Source: Hypericum androsaemum (lineage: Eukaryota > Streptophyta > Magnoliopsida > Malpighiales > Hypericaceae). Taken from it: a stretch of DNA of 64,000 bases. Shown here piece by piece: positions 49,301 to 62,700 of the stretch. The stretch lies in assembly GCA_963995505.1 (NCBI GenBank), contig OZ023187.1, forward strand, positions 10,937,176-11,001,175, in the 5' to 3' direction. How positions within the stretch are numbered: the stretch's first letter is position 1; each line of letters begins with the position of its first letter. Under the pieces are notes generated by a model, which was given only the letters and a program-made list of their open reading frames with translations, was not told where the DNA came from and made no database searches. The position numbers and the translations under genes are program-made.

Positions 49301-51170
49301 AATGAAAAGGCAAGGAAATGTAAGATAAGGCAAGGAAATGGCAAGAAAGGGCTAGGAAAACGCTAGAAAATGCAAGATAAGGCAAGAAAAGGCAAGAATA
49401 GTCAAGTCAAGGAAATATAAGGCAAGGAAAAGGCAAGAAAGGGCTAGGAAAAGGCAAGATAAGGCAAGAAAAGGTAAGAAAAGGCAAGAAAAGGAAAGAA
49501 AAGCCAAGAAAAGGCAAGAAAAAGAAAGAAAAGGCAAGATATGGCAAGAAAAAGAAAGAAAAGGCAAGATAATGCAAGAAAAAGGCAAGAAAGGGCAAAT
49601 GAAAGAGAAGAAAAGGCAAGAAAAGATAAGAAAATGCAAGAAAAGACAAGATAAGGCAAGAAAATGAAATAAAAGGCTTGAAAATGTAAGAAAATGCAGG
49701 ATAAGGCTAGAAAATGCAAGAAAATGCGAGAAGAGGCAAGAAAAGGCAAGAAAGGGCAAGAAAAGGAAAGAAAGGGCAAGGAAAAGGAAAGAAAGCACAA
49801 GAAAAAGGTAAGAAAAGGAAAGATAAGGCAAGAAAGGCCAAAGAAAAGGCAAGAAAGAGCAAGGAAAAGGCAAGAAAAGGCAATACAAGGAAAGAAAGGG
49901 CACGGAAAAGGCAAGAAAAGGTAGGAAAATATATGAAAAAGCAAGAAAGGGCAAGGAAAACATAAGAAAACGCAAGATAAGGCAAGAAGGGCAAGGAAAA
50001 TACAAGAAAACGCAAAAAATGCAAGATAAGACAAGACGTGGGTAGGTAAGGCTAGAAAATGCAAGAAATGGCCAGAAGAGGCAAGAATGGGCAAGAAAGG
50101 GCAAATAAAAAGTAAGAAAAGGAAAGAAAAAGGCAAGAACAGGCAAGATAAGGTAAGAAAGGGCAAGATAAGGCAAAATAAGGGAAGATAAGGTAAGGAA
50201 AAGGCAAGAAAAGGCACGAAAAAGGCAAGGAAATACAAGAAAAGATGAGATAAGGCAAGATAAGGCAAGACAACGAAAGAACAGGCAAAATAAGGCAAGA
50301 AAAGGAAAAAAAAGAAAGAAAAGGCAATATAATGCAAGAAAAGGCAAGAAATGTAAAGAAAAGACAAGATAAAGCAAGAAAAGTTAAGAAAAGGAAATAA
50401 AAGGCAAGACAAGGAAAGATAAGGCAAGACAAGGAAAGAAAAGGAAAAAAAAGAAAGAAAAGGCAATATAATGCAAGAAAAGGCAAGAAATGTAAAGAAA
50501 AGGCAAGATAAAGCAAGAAATGGCAAGAATAGGAAATATAAGGCAAGAAAAGGCAAGGAAAAGGGAAGAAAGGGCAAGAAAATGCAAGTAAATGCAAGAC
50601 AACGCAAGGTAAAGGCAAGGAAAAGGCTAGAAAAGGCAAGATAAGGCAAGAAAAGGCAAGAAAAGGCAAAAAAAGGAAAGAAAAGTAAGATACGGTAAGC
50701 AAAGGCAAGATAAGGCAAGGAAAAGGCAAGAAAAAATAAGAAAAGGCAAGAAAAGACAAGAAAAGGAAAGAAAAATAAAGAAAAGCCAAGATAATGCAAG
50801 GAAATCGGCAAGAAAGGGCAAATAAAAGGCATGAAAAGATTAGAAAAGGCAAGAAAGGGCAAGGAAAAGGCAAGATAAGGTAAGAAAAGGAAAGAAAAGG
50901 TAAGGAAATGTAAGATAAGGCAAGGAAATGGCAAGAAAGGGCTAGGAAAAGGCTAGAAAAGGCAAGATAAGGCAAGAATAGTCAAGAAAAGGAAAGATAA
51001 GGCAAGGAAAACGCAAGAAAGGGCTAGGAAAAGGCAAGATAAGGCAAGAAAAGGTAAGAAAAGGCAAAAAAAAGGAAAGAAAAGCCAAGAAAAGGCAAGA
51101 AAAAGAAAGCAAAGGCAAGATATGGCAAGAAAAAGAAAGAAAAGGCAAGATAATGCAAGGAAAAGGCAAG
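43309..51170. repeat. Higher-order block, left copy (paired with 56723-64000)
   Basis: Landmarks in this block recur in order in the right copy: 43309 with 56723, about 47622 with about 60930, 50030 with 62992, and the GGGCTAGG phrase at 49421 with 62353. The offset falls from 13.41 to 12.96 kb through small deletions. The right edge is uncertain because related units follow. Confidence 0.72.
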
Positions 51171-53648
51171 AAGGGGTAAATGAAAGAGAAGAAAAGGCAA
51201 GAAAAGATAAGAAAATGCAAGAAAAGACAAGATAAGGCAAGAAAATGAAAGAAAAGGCTTGAAAATGTAAGAAAATGCAGGATAAGGCAAGAAAATGCAA
51301 GAAAATGCGAGAAGAGGCAAGAAAAGGCAAGAAAGGGCAAGAAAAGGAAAGAAAGGGCAAGGAAAAGGAAAGAAAGCACAAGAAAAAGGTAAGAAAAGGA
51401 AAGATAAGGCAAGAAAGGGCAAAGAAAAGGCAAGAAAGAGCAAGGAAAAGGCAAGAAAAGGCAATATAAAGAAAGAAAGGGCATGGAAAAGGCAAGAAAA
51501 GATAAGAAAAGGCTAGAAAATGCAAGAAAAGGCTAGAAAAGGCAAGAAATGGCAAGGAAAAGGCAAGAAAGCGCAAGATAAGGCAAGAAAGGGCAAAGAA
51601 AAGGCAAGGAAAAGGCAAGATAAGGTAAGAAAGGGAAAGGAAAAGGCAAGAAAAGATAAGAAAAGGACAGAAGGGGCAAGGAAAAGGCAAGAAAGGGTAA
51701 GGAAAAGGCAAGGAAAGGCAAGATAAGGCAAGAAAGGGAAAAGAAAAGGCAATGAAAAGGCAAGATACGGTAAGAAAGGGTAAGATAAGGGAAGAGAAGG
51801 CAAGATAAGACAAGACAAGAAAAGGCAAGATAAGGCAAGAAAATTGAAAGAAAGGGAAAGGAAAAGGCAAGAAAAGATAAGAAAAGGCAAGAAAAGGAAA
51901 GAACAGGCAAAATAAGGTAAGAAAAGGGAAAAAGAAAGAAAATGCAAGATAATGCAAGAAAAGGCAAGAAAAGAAAAGAAAAGGCAAGATAAAGCAAGAA
52001 AAGGCAAGATAAGGCAAGAAAAAGAAATAAAAGGAAAGATAAGGTAAGATAAGGCAAAGAAAAAGCAAGTAATAGCAGGGAAAAGGCAAGAAAATGCAAG
52101 AAAAGGAAAGAAAAGGTAAGGAAATGCAAGATAAGGCAAGGAAAAGGCAAGAAAGGGCAAGGAAAAGGCAAGATAAGGTAAGAAAAGGCAAGGAAATGCA
52201 AGATAAGGCAAGGAAATGGCAAGAAATGGCTAGGAAAAGGCTAGAAAAGGCAAGATAAGGTAAGAAAAGGCAAGAAAAGTCAAGAAAAGGAAAGATAAGG
52301 CAAGGAGAAGGCAAGAAAGGGCAAGGATAAGGCAAGAAAAGGAAAGAAATGCCAAGAAAAGTCAAGAAAAAGAAAGAAAAGGCAAGATATGGCAAGAAAA
52401 AGAAAGAAAAAGTAAGAAAAGGCAAGATAATGCAAGGAAAAGGCAAGAAAGGGCAAATGAAAGGCAAGAAAAGATAAGAAAAGGCAAGAAAAGGCAAGAT
52501 AAGGCATGAAAATGCAAGAAAAGGCTTGAAAATGCAAGAAAATGCAGGATAAGGCTAGAAAATGCAAGAAAAGGTGAGAAGAGGCAAGAAAAGGCAAGAA
52601 AAGGAAAGAAAGGACAAGTAAAAGGAAAGAAAACACAAGAAAAAGGCAAGAAAAGGAAAGATAAGGCAGGAAAGGGAAAAGAAAAGGCAAGAAAGGGCAA
52701 GGAAAAGGCTAGATAATGCTAGATAAGGGAAGATAAGGCAAGAAAAGGAAAGAAAATGTAAGATAAGATAAGAAAAAGCAAGGAAAAGGCAAGAAAAGGC
52801 AAGATAAGATAAGAAAAGGCAAGAAAAGGCAAAATAATGCAAGGAAAAGGCAAGAAAGGGCAAGGGAAATGCAAGAAAAGCCAAGAGAAGATAAGAAAAG
52901 GCAACAAAAGGCAAGAAAAGGCTTGAAAATGTAAGAAAATGCAAGAAAAGGCTAGAAAAGGATAGAAAAGGAAAGAAAGGGCAAGGAAAATGCAAGAAAG
53001 CACAAGATAAGGCAAGAAAGGGCAAAGAAAAGGTAAGGAAAAGGCAAGATAAGGCAAGAAAGGGAAAGGAAAGGGCAAGAAAAGATAAGAAAAGGAAAGA
53101 ATGGGCAAGGAAAAGGCAAGAAACGGTAAGGAAAAGGCAAGGAAAGGCAAGATAAGGCAAGAAAGGGCAAAGAAAAGGCAAGAAAAGGCAAGATACAGTA
53201 AGAAAGGGTAAGATAAGGGAAGATAAGGCAAGAAAAGGCAAGATAAGGCAAGGAAAATGCAAGAAAGTGAAAGGAAAAGGCAAAATAAGATTTAAAAAAA
53301 AGGCAAGATAAGGCAAGAAAAGGAAAGAACAGACAAAATAAGGTAAGAAAAGGGAAAAAAAGAAAGAAAAGGCAAGATAATGCAAGAAAAGGCAAGAAAA
53401 GAAAAGAAAAGGAAAGGCAAGATAAAGCAAGAAAAGGCAAGATAAGGCAAGAAAAGGAAATAAAAGGCAAGATAAGGTAAGATAAGGCAAGGAAAAAGCA
53501 AGTAATGGCAAGGAAAAAGCAAGAAAATACAAGAGAAGGAAAGAAAAGGTAAGGAATTGCAAGATAAGGCAAGGAAAAGCCAAGAAAGGGCAAGGAAAAG
53601 GCAAGATAAGGTAAGAAAAGGAAAGAAAAGGCAAGGAAATGTAAGATA
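51001..53648. repeat. 2,648 bp satellite unit, first tandem copy
   Basis: It starts at a GGCAAGGAAAACGCAAG phrase before GGGCTAGGAAAAGG and recurs from 53649. Within it, plus-strand positions 51520-51726 and 54168-54374 translate to identical 68-residue strings exactly 2,648 bases apart. In a variable array this means recent duplication. Confidence 0.82.
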
Positions 53649-56105
53649 AGGCAAGGAAAAGGCAAGAAAGGGCTAGGAAAAGGCAAGATAAGGCAAGAAA
53701 AGGTAAGAAAAGGCAAGAAAAGGAAAGAAAAGCCAAGAAAAGGTAAGAAAAAGAAAGAAAAGGCAAGATATGGCAAGAAAAAGAAAGAAAAGGCAAGATA
53801 ATGCAAGGAAAAGGCAAGAAGGGGCAAATGAAAGAGAAGAAAAGGCAAGAAAAGATAAGAAAATGCAAGAGAAGACAAGATAAGGCAAGAAAATGAAAGA
53901 AAAGGCTTGAAAATGTAAGAAAATGCAGGATAAGGCAAGAAAATGCAAGAAAACGCGAGAAGAGGCAAGAAAAGGCAAGAAAGGGCAAGAAAAGGAAAGA
54001 AAGGGCAAGGAAAAGGAAAGAAAGCACAAGAAAAAGGTAAGAAAAGGAAAGATAAGGCAAGAAAGGGCAAAGAAAAGGCAAGAAAGAGCAAGGAAAAGGC
54101 AAGAAAAGGCAATATAAGGAAAGAAAGGGCATGGAAAAGCCAAGAAAAGATAAGAAAAGGCTAGAAAATGCAAGAAAAGGCTAGAAAAGGCAAGAAATGG
54201 CAAGGAAAAGGCAAGAAAGCGCAAGATAAGGCAAGAAAGGGCAAAGAAAAGGCAAGGAAAAGGCAAGATAAGGTAAGAAAGGGAAAGGAAAAGGCAAGAA
54301 AAGATAAGAAAAGGACAGAAGGGGCAAGGAAAAGGCAAGAAAGGGTAAGGAAAAGGCAAGGAAAGGCAAGATAAGGCAAGAAAGGGAAAAGAAAAGGCAA
54401 TGAAAAGGCAAGATACGGTAAGAAAGGGTAAGATAAGGGAAGAGAAGGCAAGATAAGACAAGACAAGAAAAGGCAAGATATGGCAAGAAAATTGAAAGAA
54501 AAGGAAAGGAAAAGGCAAGAAAAGATAAGAAAAGGCAAGAAAAGGAAAGAACAGGCAAAATAAGGTAAGAAAAGGGAAAAAGAAAGAAAACGCAAGATAA
54601 TGCAAGAAAAGGCAAGAAAACAAAAGAAAAGGCAAGATAAAGCAAGAAAAGGCAAGATAAGGCAAGAAAAGGAAATAAAAGGAAAGATAAGGTAAGATAA
54701 GGCAAAGAAAAAGCAAGTAATAGCAGGGAAAAGGCAAGAAAATGCAAGAAAAGGAAAGAAAAGGTAAGGAAATGCAAGATAAGGCAAGGAAAAGGCAAGA
54801 TAAGGTAAGAAAAGGCAAGGAAATGCAAGATAAGGCAAGGAAATGGCAAGAAATGGCTAGGAAAAGGCTAGAAAAGGCAAGATAAGGTAAGAAAAGGCAA
54901 GAAAAATCAAGAAAAGGAAAGATAAGGCAAGGAGAAGGCAAGAAAGGGCAAGGATAAGGCAAGAAAAGGAAAGAAAAGCCAAGAAAAGTCTAGAAAAGGA
55001 AAGAAAAGGTAAGATATGGCAAGAAAAAGAAAGAAAAAGTAAGAAAAGGCAAGATAATGCAAGGAAAAGGCAAGAAAGGGCAAATGAAAGGCAAGAAAAG
55101 GCAAGATAAGGCATGAAAATGCAAGAAAAGGCTTGAAAATGTAAGAAAATGCAGGATAAGGCTAGAAAATGCAAGAAAAGGTGAGAAGAGGCAAGAAAAG
55201 GCAAGAAAAGGAAAGAAAGGACAAGGAAAAGGAAAGAAAACACAAGAAAAAGGCAAGAAAAGGAAAGATAAGGCAGGAAAGGGAAAAGAAAAGGCAAGAA
55301 AGGGCAAGGAAGGGCAAGGGAAATGCAAGAAAAGCCAAGAGAAGATAAGAAAAGGCAACAAAAGGCAAGAAAAGGCTTGAAAATGCAAGAAAATGCAAGA
55401 AAAGGCTAGAAAAGGCTAGAAAAGGAAAGAAAGGGCAAGGAAAATGCAAGAAAGCACAAGATAAGGCAAGAAAGGGCAAAGAAAAGGTAAGGAAAAGGCA
55501 AGATAAGGCAAGAAAGGGATAGGAAAGGGCAAGAAAAGATAAGAAAAGGAAAGAAGGGGCAAGGAAAAGGCAAGAAAGGGTAAGGAAAAGGCAAGGAAAG
55601 GCAAGAAAGGGCAAAGAAAAGGCAAGAAAAGGCAAGATACAGTAAGAAAGGGTAAGATAAGGGAAGAAAAGGGAAGATAAGGCAAGAAAAGGCAAGATAA
55701 GGCAAGGAAAATGCAAGAAAGTGAAAGGAAAAGGCAAAAAAAGATTTAAAAAAAAGGCAAGATAAGGCAAGAAAAGGAAAGAACAGGCAAAATAAGGTAA
55801 GAAAAGGGAAAAAAAGAAAGAAAAGGCAAGATAATGCAAGAAAAGGCAAGAAAAGAAAAGAAAAGAAAAGGCAAGATAAAGCAAGAAAAGGCAAGATAAG
55901 GCAAGAAAAGGAAATAAAAGGCAAGATAAGGTAAGATAAGGCAAGGAAAAAGCAAGTAATGGCAAGGAAAAAGCAAGAAAATACAAGAGAAGGAAAGAAA
56001 AGGTAAGGAAATGCAAGATAAGGCAAGGAAAAGGCAAGAAAGGGCAAGGAAAAGGCAAGATAAGGTAAGAAAAGGAAAGAAAAGGCAAGGAAATGTAAGA
56101 TAAGG
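53649..56105. repeat. Satellite unit, second tandem copy (2,457 bp)
   Basis: It follows the 51001 unit in order but lacks about 150 bases corresponding to 52709-52857, plus smaller gaps. The rare phrase GATTTAAAAAAAAGGC at 53289 recurs near 55744. A partial third copy starts at 56106 and diverges after about 56.5 kb. Confidence 0.8.
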
Positions 56106-56722
56106 CAAGGAAAAGGCAAGAAAGGGCTAGGAAAAGGCAAGATAAGGCAAGAAAAGGTAAGAAAAGGCAAGAAAAGGAAAGAAAAGCCAAGAAAAGGTAA
56201 GAAAAAGAAAGAAAAGGCAAGATATGGCAAGAAAAAGAAAGAAAAGGCAAGATAATGCAAGGAAAAGGCAAGAAAGGGCAAATGAAAGAGAAGAAAAGGC
56301 AAGAAAAGATAAGAAAATGCAAGAAAAGACAAGATAAGGCAAGAAAATGAAAGAAAAGGCTTGAAAATGCAGGATAAGGCTAGAAAATGCAAGAAAATGC
56401 GAGAAGAGGCAAGAAAAGGCAAGAAAGGGCAAGAAAAGGAAAGAAAGGGCAAGGAAAAGGAAAGAAAGCATAAGAAAAAGGTAAGAAAAGGAATGATAAG
56501 GCAGGAAAGGCAAAGAAAAGGCAAGAAAGAGCAAGGAAAAGGCAAGCAAAGGCAAGATAAGAAAAGAAAGGGCATGGAAAAGGCAAGAAATGGTAGGAAA
56601 ATATATGAAAAAGCAAGAAAGGGAATGTAAAAGGCAAGAAAGGGCAAGGAAAAGGTAAGAAAAGGCAAGATAAGGCAAGAAGGGCAAGGAAAATACAAGA
56701 AAATGCAAAAAATGCAAGATAA

Positions 56723-59700
56723 GACAAGACGTGGGTAGGTAAGGCTAGAAAATGCAAGAAATGGCCAGAAGAGCCAAGAATGGGCAAGAAAGGGCAAATA
56801 AAATGTAAGAAAAGGAAAGAAAAAGGCAAGAACAGGCAAGATAAGGTAAGCAAGGGCAAGATAAGGCAAGACAAGGCAAGAAAATGAAGATAAGGCATGG
56901 AAAAAGCAAGAAATGGCACAGAAAAGGCAAGGAAATGCAAGAAAAGATGAGATAAGGCAAGATAAGGCAAGACAAGGAAAGAATAGGCAAAATAAGGCAA
57001 GAAAAGGAAAAAAAAGAAAGAAAAGGCGATATAATGCAAGAAAAGGCAAGAATGTAAAGAAAAGACAAGATAAAGCAAGAAAAGGCAAGACAAGGAAAGA
57101 AAAGGAAAAAAAAGAAAGAAAAGGCAATATAATGCAAGAAAAGGCAAGAAATGTAAAGAAAAGGCAAGATAAAGCAAGAAATGGCAAGAATAGGAAATAA
57201 AAGGCAAGAAAAGGCAAGGAAAAGGGAAGAAAGGGCAAGAAAAAGGCTAGATAGGTCAAGAAAAGGCAAGTAAATGTAAGATAAGGCAAGGTAAAGGAAA
57301 GAAAGGGCAAACAAAAGGCTAGAAAAGGCAAGATAAGGCAAGAAAAGGCAAGATAAGGCAAGAAAAGGAAAGAAAAGTAAGATACGGCAAGCAAAGGCAA
57401 GATAAGGCAAGGAAAATGTAAGAAAAGGCAAGGAAAAGGAAAGAAAAGATAAGAAAAGGCAAGAAAAGGAAAGAAAAAGAAAGAAAATGCAAGATAATAC
57501 AAGGAAATGGCAATAAAGGGCAAATAAAAGGCAAGAAAAGATAAGAAAAGGCAAGAAAAGATAAGATATGGCAAGAACATGCAAGAAAAGGCTTGAAAAT
57601 GCAAGAAAATAAAGGAAAAGGCTAGAAAATGCAAGAAAAGGCAAGAAGAGGCAAGAAAGGGCAAGAAAAGGAAAGAAAGGGCAGGGAAAAGGAAAGAAAG
57701 CACAAGAAAAAGGCAAGAAAAGGAAAGAAAGGGCAAGGCAAAGGAAAGAAAGCACAAGAAAATGGCAAGAAAAGGAAAGATAAGGCAGGCTAGGGAAAGA
57801 AAAGGCAAGAAAGGGCAAGGAAAAGGCAAGAAAAGGCAAGATATGGAAAAAAAAGGAAAAAAAGGAAATAAAAGGCAATACAATGTAAGAAAAGGAAAGA
57901 TAGGGCAAGGAAAAGTGAAGAAAGGGCAAGGAAAGATAAGAAAATGCAAGAAAAGGCAAGATAGGGCAAGAAAAGGCAAGAAAAGGAAAGGAAATGCAAG
58001 ATAAGGAAAGGAAAAGGAAAGAAAGGGCAAGGAAAAGGCTAGAAAAGTGAAGATAAGGCAAGAAAAGGCAAGATAAGGAAAGATAACGCAAGAAAAGGAA
58101 AGAAAAGGTAAGATAGGGCAAGCAAAGGCAAGATACGGTAAGGAAAAGGCAAGAAAAGGCAAGGAAAAGGAAGAAAAGGCAAGAAAAGACAAGAAAAGGT
58201 AAGAAAAGGCAAGAAAAAGAAAGAAAAAGAAAGATAATGCAAAATAATGCAAGGAAAAGGCAAGAAAGGGCATGGGAAAGGCAAGAAAAGATAAGAAAAA
58301 GCAACAAAAGGCTTGAAAATGCAAGAAAATGTAAGGAAAGGCTAGAAAAGGCAAGAAATGGCAAGGAAAAGGCAAGAAAGCGCAAGATAAGGCAAGAAAG
58401 GGCAAAGAAACGGCAAGGAAAAGGCAAGATAAGGCAAGAAAGGGAAAGGAAAAGGCAAGAAAAGATAAGAAAAGGAAAGAAGGGGCAAGGAAAAGGCAAG
58501 AAAGGGTAAGGAAAAGGCAAGGAAAGGCAAGAAAGGGAAAAGAAAAGGCAAGGAAAAGGCAAGATACGGTAAGAAAGGGTAAGATAAGGGAAGAGAAGGC
58601 AAGATAAGACAAGACAAGAAAAGGCAAGATAAGGCAAGAACAGATAAGAAAAGGCAAGAAAAGGAAAGAACAGGCAAAATAAGGTAAGAAAAGGGAAAAA
58701 AGAAAGAAAAGGCAAGATAATGCAAGAAAAGGCAAGAAAAGAAAAGAAAAGGCAAGATAAAGCAAGAAAAGGCAAGATAAGGCAAGATAAGGTAAGTTAA
58801 GGCAAAGAAAAAGCAAGTAATAGCAGGGAAAAGGCAAGAAAATGCAAGAAAAGGAAAGAAAAGGTAAGGAAATGCAAGAAATGCAAGATAAGACAAGACG
58901 TGGGTAGGTAAGGCTAGAAAATGCAAGAAATGGCCAGAAGAGGCAAGAATGGGCAAGAAAGGGCAAATAAAAAGTAAGAAAAGGCAAGAAAAAGGCAAGA
59001 ATAGGCAAGATAAGGTAAGAAAGGGCAAGATAAGGCAAAATAAGGGAAGAAAAGGCAAGAAAATGAAAGAAAAGGCAAGGAAAAGGCAAGAAAAGGCACA
59101 GAAAAGGCAAGGAAATGCTAGAAAAGATGAGATAAGGCAAGACAAGGAAAGAATAGGCAAAATAAGGCAAGAAAAGGAAAAAAAAGAAAGAAAAGGCAAT
59201 ATTATGCAAGAAAAGGCAAGAATGTAAAGAAAAGACAAGATAAAGCAAGAAAAGGCAAGAAAAGGAAATAAAAGGCAAGACAAGGAAAGATAAGGCAAGA
59301 CAAGGAAAGAAAAGGAAAAAAAAGAAAGAAAAGGCAATATAATGCAAGAAAAGGCAAGAAATGTAAAGAAAAGGCAAGATAAAGCAAGAAATGGCAAGAA
59401 TAGGAAATAGAAGGCAAGAAAAGGCAAGGAAAAGGGAAGAAAGGGCAAGAAAAAGGCAAGATAGGGCAAGAAAAGGCAAGTAAATGCAAGATAAGGCAAG
59501 GTAAAGGAAAGAAAGGGCAAGCAAAAGGCTAGGAAAGGCAAGATAAGGCAAGAAAAGGCAAGATAAGGCAAGAAAAGGAAAGAAAAGTAAGATACGGCAA
59601 GCAAAGGCAAGATAAGGCAAGGAAAATGTAAGAAAAGGTAAGGAAAAGGAAAGAAAAGATAAGAAAAGAAAAGGCAAGAAAAGGCAAGAAAAGGAAAGAA

Positions 59701-62700
59701 AAAGAAAGAAAAGGCAAGATAATGCGAGGAAAATGGCAAGAAAGGGCAAATAAAAGGCAAGAAAAGATAAGAAAAGGCAAGAAAAGATAAGATAAGGCAA
59801 GAAAATGCAAGAAAAGGCTTCAAAATGCAAGAAAATGTAGGAAAAGGCTAGAAAATGCAAGAAAAGGCAAGAAGAGGCAAGAAAAGGCAAGAAAGGGCAA
59901 GAAAAGGAAAGAAAGGTCAAGAAAAAGGAAAGAAAGCACAAGAAAAATGCAAGAAAAGGAAAGAAATGGCAAGGAAAAGGAAAGAAAGGACAATAAAATG
60001 CCAAGAAAAGGAAAGATAAGGCAGGAAAGGGAAAGAAATGGCAAGGCAAGAAAGGGCAAGGAAAAGGCAAGAAAAGGCAAGATATGGAAAAAAAGGAAAA
60101 AAAAGAAAGGGCAAGGAAAGATAAGAAAATGTAAGAAAAGGCAAGATAGGGCAAGAAAAGGCAAGAAAAGGAAAGGAAATGCAAGATAAGGCAAGGAAAA
60201 GGCAAGAAAGGGCAAGGAAAAGGCTAGAAAAGTGAAGATAAGGCAAGATAAGGCAAGATAACGCAAGAAAAGGAAAGAAAAGGTAAGATAGGGCAAGCAA
60301 AGGCAAGATACGGTAAGGAAAAGGCAAGAAAAGGCAAGGAAAAGGCAAGAAAAGGCAAGAAAAAGAAAGAAAAAGAAAGAAAATGCAAAATAATGCAAGG
60401 AAAAGGCAAGAAAGGGCATGGGAAAGGCAAGAAAAGATAAGAAAAAGCAAGAAAAGGCAACAAAAGGCAACAAAAGGCTTGAAAATGCAAGAAAATGAAA
60501 GAAAAGGCTAGAAAAGGCAAGAAATGGCAAGGAAAAGGCAAGAAAGCGCAAGATAAGGCAAGAAAGGGCAAAGAAAAGGCAAGGAAAAGGTAAGAAAAGG
60601 CAAGATAAGGCAAGAAAGGGAAAGGAAAAGGCAAGATAAGATAAGAAAAGGAAAGAAGGGGCAAGGAAAAGGCAAGAAAGGGTAAGGAAAAGGCAAGGAA
60701 AGGCAAGATAAGGCAAGAAAGGGAAAAGAAAAGGCAATGAAAAGGCAAGATACGGTAAGAAAGGGTAAGATAAGGGAAGAGAAGGCAAGATAAAACAAGA
60801 CAAGAAAAGGCAAGATAAGGCAAGAAAAATGAAAGAAAGGGAAAGGAAAAGGCAAGAAAAGATAAGAAAAGGCAAGAAAAGGAAAGAACAGGCAAAATAA
60901 GGTAAGAAAAGGGAAAAAAGAAAGAAAAGGCAAGCTAATGCAAGAAAAGGAAAGAAAAGAAAAGAAAAGGCAAGATAAAGTAAGAAAAGGCAAGATAAGG
61001 CAAGAAAAGGAAATAAAAGGCAAGATATGGTAAGATAAGGCAAAGAAAAAGCAAGTAATAGTAGGGAAAAGGCAAGAAAATGCAAGAAAAGGAAAAAAAA
61101 GGTAAGGAAATGCAAGATAAGGCAAGAAAATGGCAAGAAAGGGCAAGGAAAAGGCAAGATAAGGTAAGAAAAGGCAAGGAAATGCAAGATAAGGCAAGAA
61201 AATGGCAAGAAAGGGCTAGGAAAAGGCTAGAAAAGGCAAGAAAAGGCAAAGAAATGCAAGATAAGATAAGAAAAAGGCAAGAAAGGGCAAGGAAAAGGCT
61301 AGATAAGGCAAGAAAAGGCAAGAAAAGGCAAGTTAAGGCAAGGAAAAGGCAAGAAAAGGCAAGGAAAAGGCAAGAAAAGATAAGAAAAGGCAAGAAAAGG
61401 CAAGAAAAGGAAAGAAAAAGAAAGAAAAGGCAAAATAATGCAAGAAGAAAGGGCAAGGGAAAGGCAACAAAAGGCAAGAGAAGCTAAGAAAAGGCAACAA
61501 AAGGCAACAAAAGGCTTGAAAATGTAAGAAAATGCAAGAAAAGGCTAGAAAAGGCAACAAAAGGCATGAAAAGCCAAGAAATGGCAAGGAAAAGGCAAGA
61601 AAGGGCAAGGAAAATGCAAGAAAGCGCAAGATAAGGCTAGAAAGGGCAAAGAAAAGGTAAGGAAAAGGCAAGATAAGGAAAGAAACGGAAAGGAAAAGGC
61701 AAGAAAAGATAAGAAAAGGAAAGAAGGGGCAAGGAAAAGGCAAGGAAAGGCAAGATAAGGCAAGAAAGGGCAAAGAAAAGGCAAGAAAATGCAAGATACA
61801 ATAAGAAAGGGTAAGATAAGGGAAGAAAAGGCAAGATAAGGCAAGAAAAGGCAAGGAAAATGCAAGAAAGGGAAAGGAAAAGGCAAAAAAAGATAAGAAA
61901 ATGCAAGATAAGGCAAGAAAAGGAAAGAACATGCAAAATTAGGTAAGAAAACGGAAAAAAAGAAAGAAAAGGCAAGATAATGCAAGAAAAGGCAAGAAAA
62001 GAAAAGAAAAGAAAAGGCCAGATAAAGCAAGAAAAGGAAAGATAAGGCAAGAAAAGGAAATAAAAGGCAAGATAAGGTAAGATAAGGCAAGGAAAAAGCA
62101 AGTAATGGCAAGGAAAAAGCAAGAAAATACATGAAAAGGAAAGAAAACGTAAGGAAACGCAAGATAAGGCAAGGAAAAGGCAAGAAAACGCAAGGAAAAG
62201 GCAAGATAAGGTAAGAAAAGGAAAGAAAAGGCAAGGAAATGTAAGATAAGGCAAGGAAATGGCAAGAAAGGGCTAGGAAAAGGCTAGAAAAGGCAAGATA
62301 AGGCAAGATAAGGCAAGAAAAGGCAAGAATAGTCAAGAAAAGGAAATATAAGGCAAGGAAAAGGCAAGAAAGGGCTAGGAAAAGGCAAGATAAGGCAAGA
62401 AAAGGTAAGAAAAGGCAAGAAAAGGCAAGAAAAGGAAAGAAAAGCCAAGAAAAGGCAAGAAAAAGAAAGAAAAGGCAAAATATGGCAAGAAAAAGAAAGA
62501 AAAGGCAAGATAATGCAAGAAAAAGGCAAGAAAGGGCAAATGAAAGAGAAGAAAAGGCAAGAAAAGATAAGAAAATGCAAGAAAAGACAAGATAAGGCAA
62601 GAAAATGAAATAAAAGGCTTGAAAATGTAAGATAATGCAGGATAAGGCTAGAAAATGCAAGAAAACGCGAAAAGAGGCAAGAAAAGGCAAGAAAGGGCAA

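Noticed and set aside
51520..51726. Lys/Arg/Glu-rich plus-strand frame, identical at 54168-54374
   Set aside because: Its repeat is GKKRQEKARK, the decamer in the forward direction. The identity reflects DNA duplication, not protein conservation.
55406..60205. A 1,599-codon minus-strand open frame that looks like a giant hydrophobic membrane protein
   Set aside because: It is the decamer read on its pyrimidine strand. The same peptide appears in all three reverse frames and throughout the array, with no start context, domain or composition change.
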